Part shown: positions 5,453-6,589 of the stretch, one piece after another
How the letters are laid out: each line of letters starts with the position of its first letter
Numbering within the stretch: position 1 is the first letter of the stretch
Assembly: GCA_020344715.1 (NCBI GenBank)
Contig: CP070828.1
Coordinates: 468,346 to 474,934 of the forward strand
DNA from: Candidatus Bathyarchaeota archaeon
GTDB taxonomy: Archaea; Thermoproteota; Bathyarchaeia; Bathyarchaeales; Bathyarchaeaceae
Direction of reading: 5' to 3'
Length of the DNA stretch: 6,589 nt
Notes under the pieces: model-generated
What the model was told of the DNA's origin: nothing
Databases searched by the model: none
What the model saw: only the letters and a program-made list of their open reading frames with translations
Position numbers and translations under genes: made by a program

Positions 5453-6589
5453 CTACGCTGTTGCAACAGCTTCGTCTGCGTCGAGGAAGCCTTCTCCAAC
5501 CGCGTCGTCAGCCCAGCTGGCATAATACCAGCCTGGGGGATATCCCCAGTGAAGGGCGAAGATTGCCATGTAGGGGTTGGGGTCAAGCCAGTATCCATTG
5601 GGATATGTGATTGGACCAAGGTCGGCTGTGGATTCAAGAATAGCTTCGATGTCGTACTGGTTTAGGGATGGATTTTTCTCCAGCATCAAGGCAGCAGTTC
5701 CCGCGACGTGCGGACTGGCCATGCTAGTTCCGCCCACCCAACCGTAGCATTGTGACGGGTCGGCCGGAAGCGGACCCCATAGGGGTGTCCAGTATGGTCC
5801 ATATACCCAGCTTCCAGGAGCTGCTACGTCAAGGTCCTGACCAGGAAGTTCTCTACCGCTTAACCAGTCCATGTACACTTGGGTTCCACCACGGAATCCG
5901 AAGAGCGCACTTGCAGGCGCTGGAGTCATGAGGTCTTCGGGCACATCGTTTCTATGCCACTCTTCGTCCCACAACGGATTGTAGGTGATCGGATCAATTC
6001 CACCGAACCACTCTCCGGTCCACCCAGCCATACCTGCAGAGATCACTTGCGGGTATGCACCAGGCCAATCCATGCCGACTGTTCCAGCGTTTCCTGCAGC
6101 AGCAACCACGATAACACCAGCTCTGATAGCTTTGTCTATAGCGTTCTCTATTCCTTTAGCCGGTGAGCCGCCTCCTAGGCTTAGGTTGATAACCATTTTC
6201 AGGTTGTGTGTTTTTGCAAGGCTTGTTGCGTATTCTATGGCAGTGGCAATACAATCCCATGTTGCCACAGAGGTTCCGTATTCATCAAACCACCAGAGCG
6301 CCTTTATCGGAATGATCTTTGCTTTCGGTGCGACTCCATCAAAAACCTGTACCGCCTTTGCGTTCCAGGATGGCAAGTAGTTGAATCCAATTATTGTGCT
6401 TGATACATGAGTGCCGTGACCACTTAAAGCGTATTCATAGTACGCAGGGACCTCTATAGTCCTGTAATGCTCATCCCAATAGAAAGCGGTGGCCCATTCT
6501 GTGACGATCTTCTCTTCGGGGAAAAAGCTTCTCCAATTTGGTAGGAAACCGCAATCGATTACCGCGACATAAACGCCCTCTCCGTCCCC
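5453..6589 (-). CDS. Subtilisin-like serine protease (S8 family), subtilase 2, 5'-truncated by window edge
   Basis: The frame is open from the right edge (first codon 6589-6587) to the TAG at 5455-5453, giving 378 visible residues. A TTG at 6376 is internal, not a start, because the catalytic Asp and His lie upstream of it. In visible-fragment numbering, Asp is residue 12 (VAVIDCG), His 58 (SGHGTHVSST), oxyanion Asn 167 (AAAGNAG) and Ser 289 (GGTSMASPHVAG), so the catalytic set is complete. The residue after Asp is Cys where Thr or Ser is usual. The missing N-terminus should hold the signal peptide; secretion is inferred from the similarity to subtilase 1. The C-terminus ends with GEGFLDADEAVATA, a common closing motif of S8 catalytic domains, and has no anchor. 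Relative to subtilase 1 it shares the order PGAYPQVIS, MAGWT, NDV-E-L-TP and GPY between Asn and Ser, so the two are paralogues. It converges with the beta-helix gene and has its own T-tract terminator. Confidence 0.93.
   Translation of the reverse strand, partial: GDGEGVYVAVIDCGFLPNWRSFFPEEKIVTEWATAFYWDEHYRTIEVPAYYEYALSGHGTHVSSTIIGFNYLPSWNAKAVQVFDGVAPKAKIIPIKALWWFDEYGTSVATWDCIATAIEYATSLAKTHNLKMVINLSLGGGSPAKGIENAIDKAIRAGVIVVAAAGNAGTVGMDWPGAYPQVISAGMAGWTGEWFGGIDPITYNPLWDEEWHRNDVPEDLMTPAPASALFGFRGGTQVYMDWLSGRELPGQDLDVAAPGSWVYGPYWTPLWGPLPADPSQCYGWVGGTSMASPHVAGTAALMLEKNPSLNQYDIEAILESTADLGPITYPNGYWLDPNPYMAIFALHWGYPPGWYYASWADDAVGEGFLDADEAVATA

Noticed and set aside
5536..5547. Perfect 12-bp palindrome GGGGATATCCCC
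   Set aside because: It lies inside the subtilase 2 coding region where it encodes Trp-Gly-Tyr-Pro-Pro; a site function is not needed to explain it.
6374..6376. TTG as the start of subtilase 2
   Set aside because: The same frame stays open to 6589 and encodes the catalytic Asp and His upstream, so the gene simply runs off the window.
5985..6380. Plus-strand open frame of 131 codons opposite subtilase 2
   Set aside because: It is entirely antisense to catalytic-domain coding sequence, with no independent support.

Overview
The window looks archaeal. Two signals support this: AT-rich TATA-like boxes with a purine-rich (BRE-like) flank ahead of genes, and oligo-T tracts after stop codons. The protein set agrees: Trp/Tyr-rich secreted S8 proteases, and an exported beta-helix protein of the NosD/CASH type with CARDB and dockerin domains. 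Such sets are common in uncultured sediment archaea (Bathyarchaeia-like lineages, some Thermoplasmata and methanogens). This placement is an inference; no rRNA or other taxonomic marker is present.

Layout, left to right. (1) 1-1152, minus strand: the first 384 residues of a DUF885-family putative metallopeptidase, cut by the left edge just after its HEGFPGH motif. (2) 1153-1541: non-coding, holding the DUF885 promoter and the T-tract terminator of the next gene. (3) 1542-2867, minus: a complete secreted subtilisin-like (S8) serine protease. (4) 2959-3198, minus: a truncated second copy of the DUF885 gene. (5) 3199-3522: divergent intergenic region carrying the duplicated DUF885 promoter and the promoter of the next gene. 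(6) 3523-5382, plus: a 619-residue exported beta-helix/CARDB/dockerin protein. (7) 5383-5452: a short convergent terminator region. (8) 5453-6589, minus: a second S8 protease, cut by the right edge just before its catalytic Asp, so its N-terminus is missing.

On the minus strand the order is subtilase, truncated DUF885, subtilase, DUF885. This fits an old tandem duplication of a subtilase-DUF885 unit, with the beta-helix gene lying in the opposite orientation in the middle. The duplicated promoter/leader block of 61 nt differs at one base between copies, whereas the adjacent coding segment differs at 17 of 135 bases. That contrast is the most unusual signal in the window. Functionally the set suggests extracellular protein breakdown (two exported proteases), a surface or substrate-associated beta-helix protein, and a probably cytoplasmic peptidase (no signal peptide) that could finish imported peptides. 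The pathway link is inferred from gene order and localisation only.
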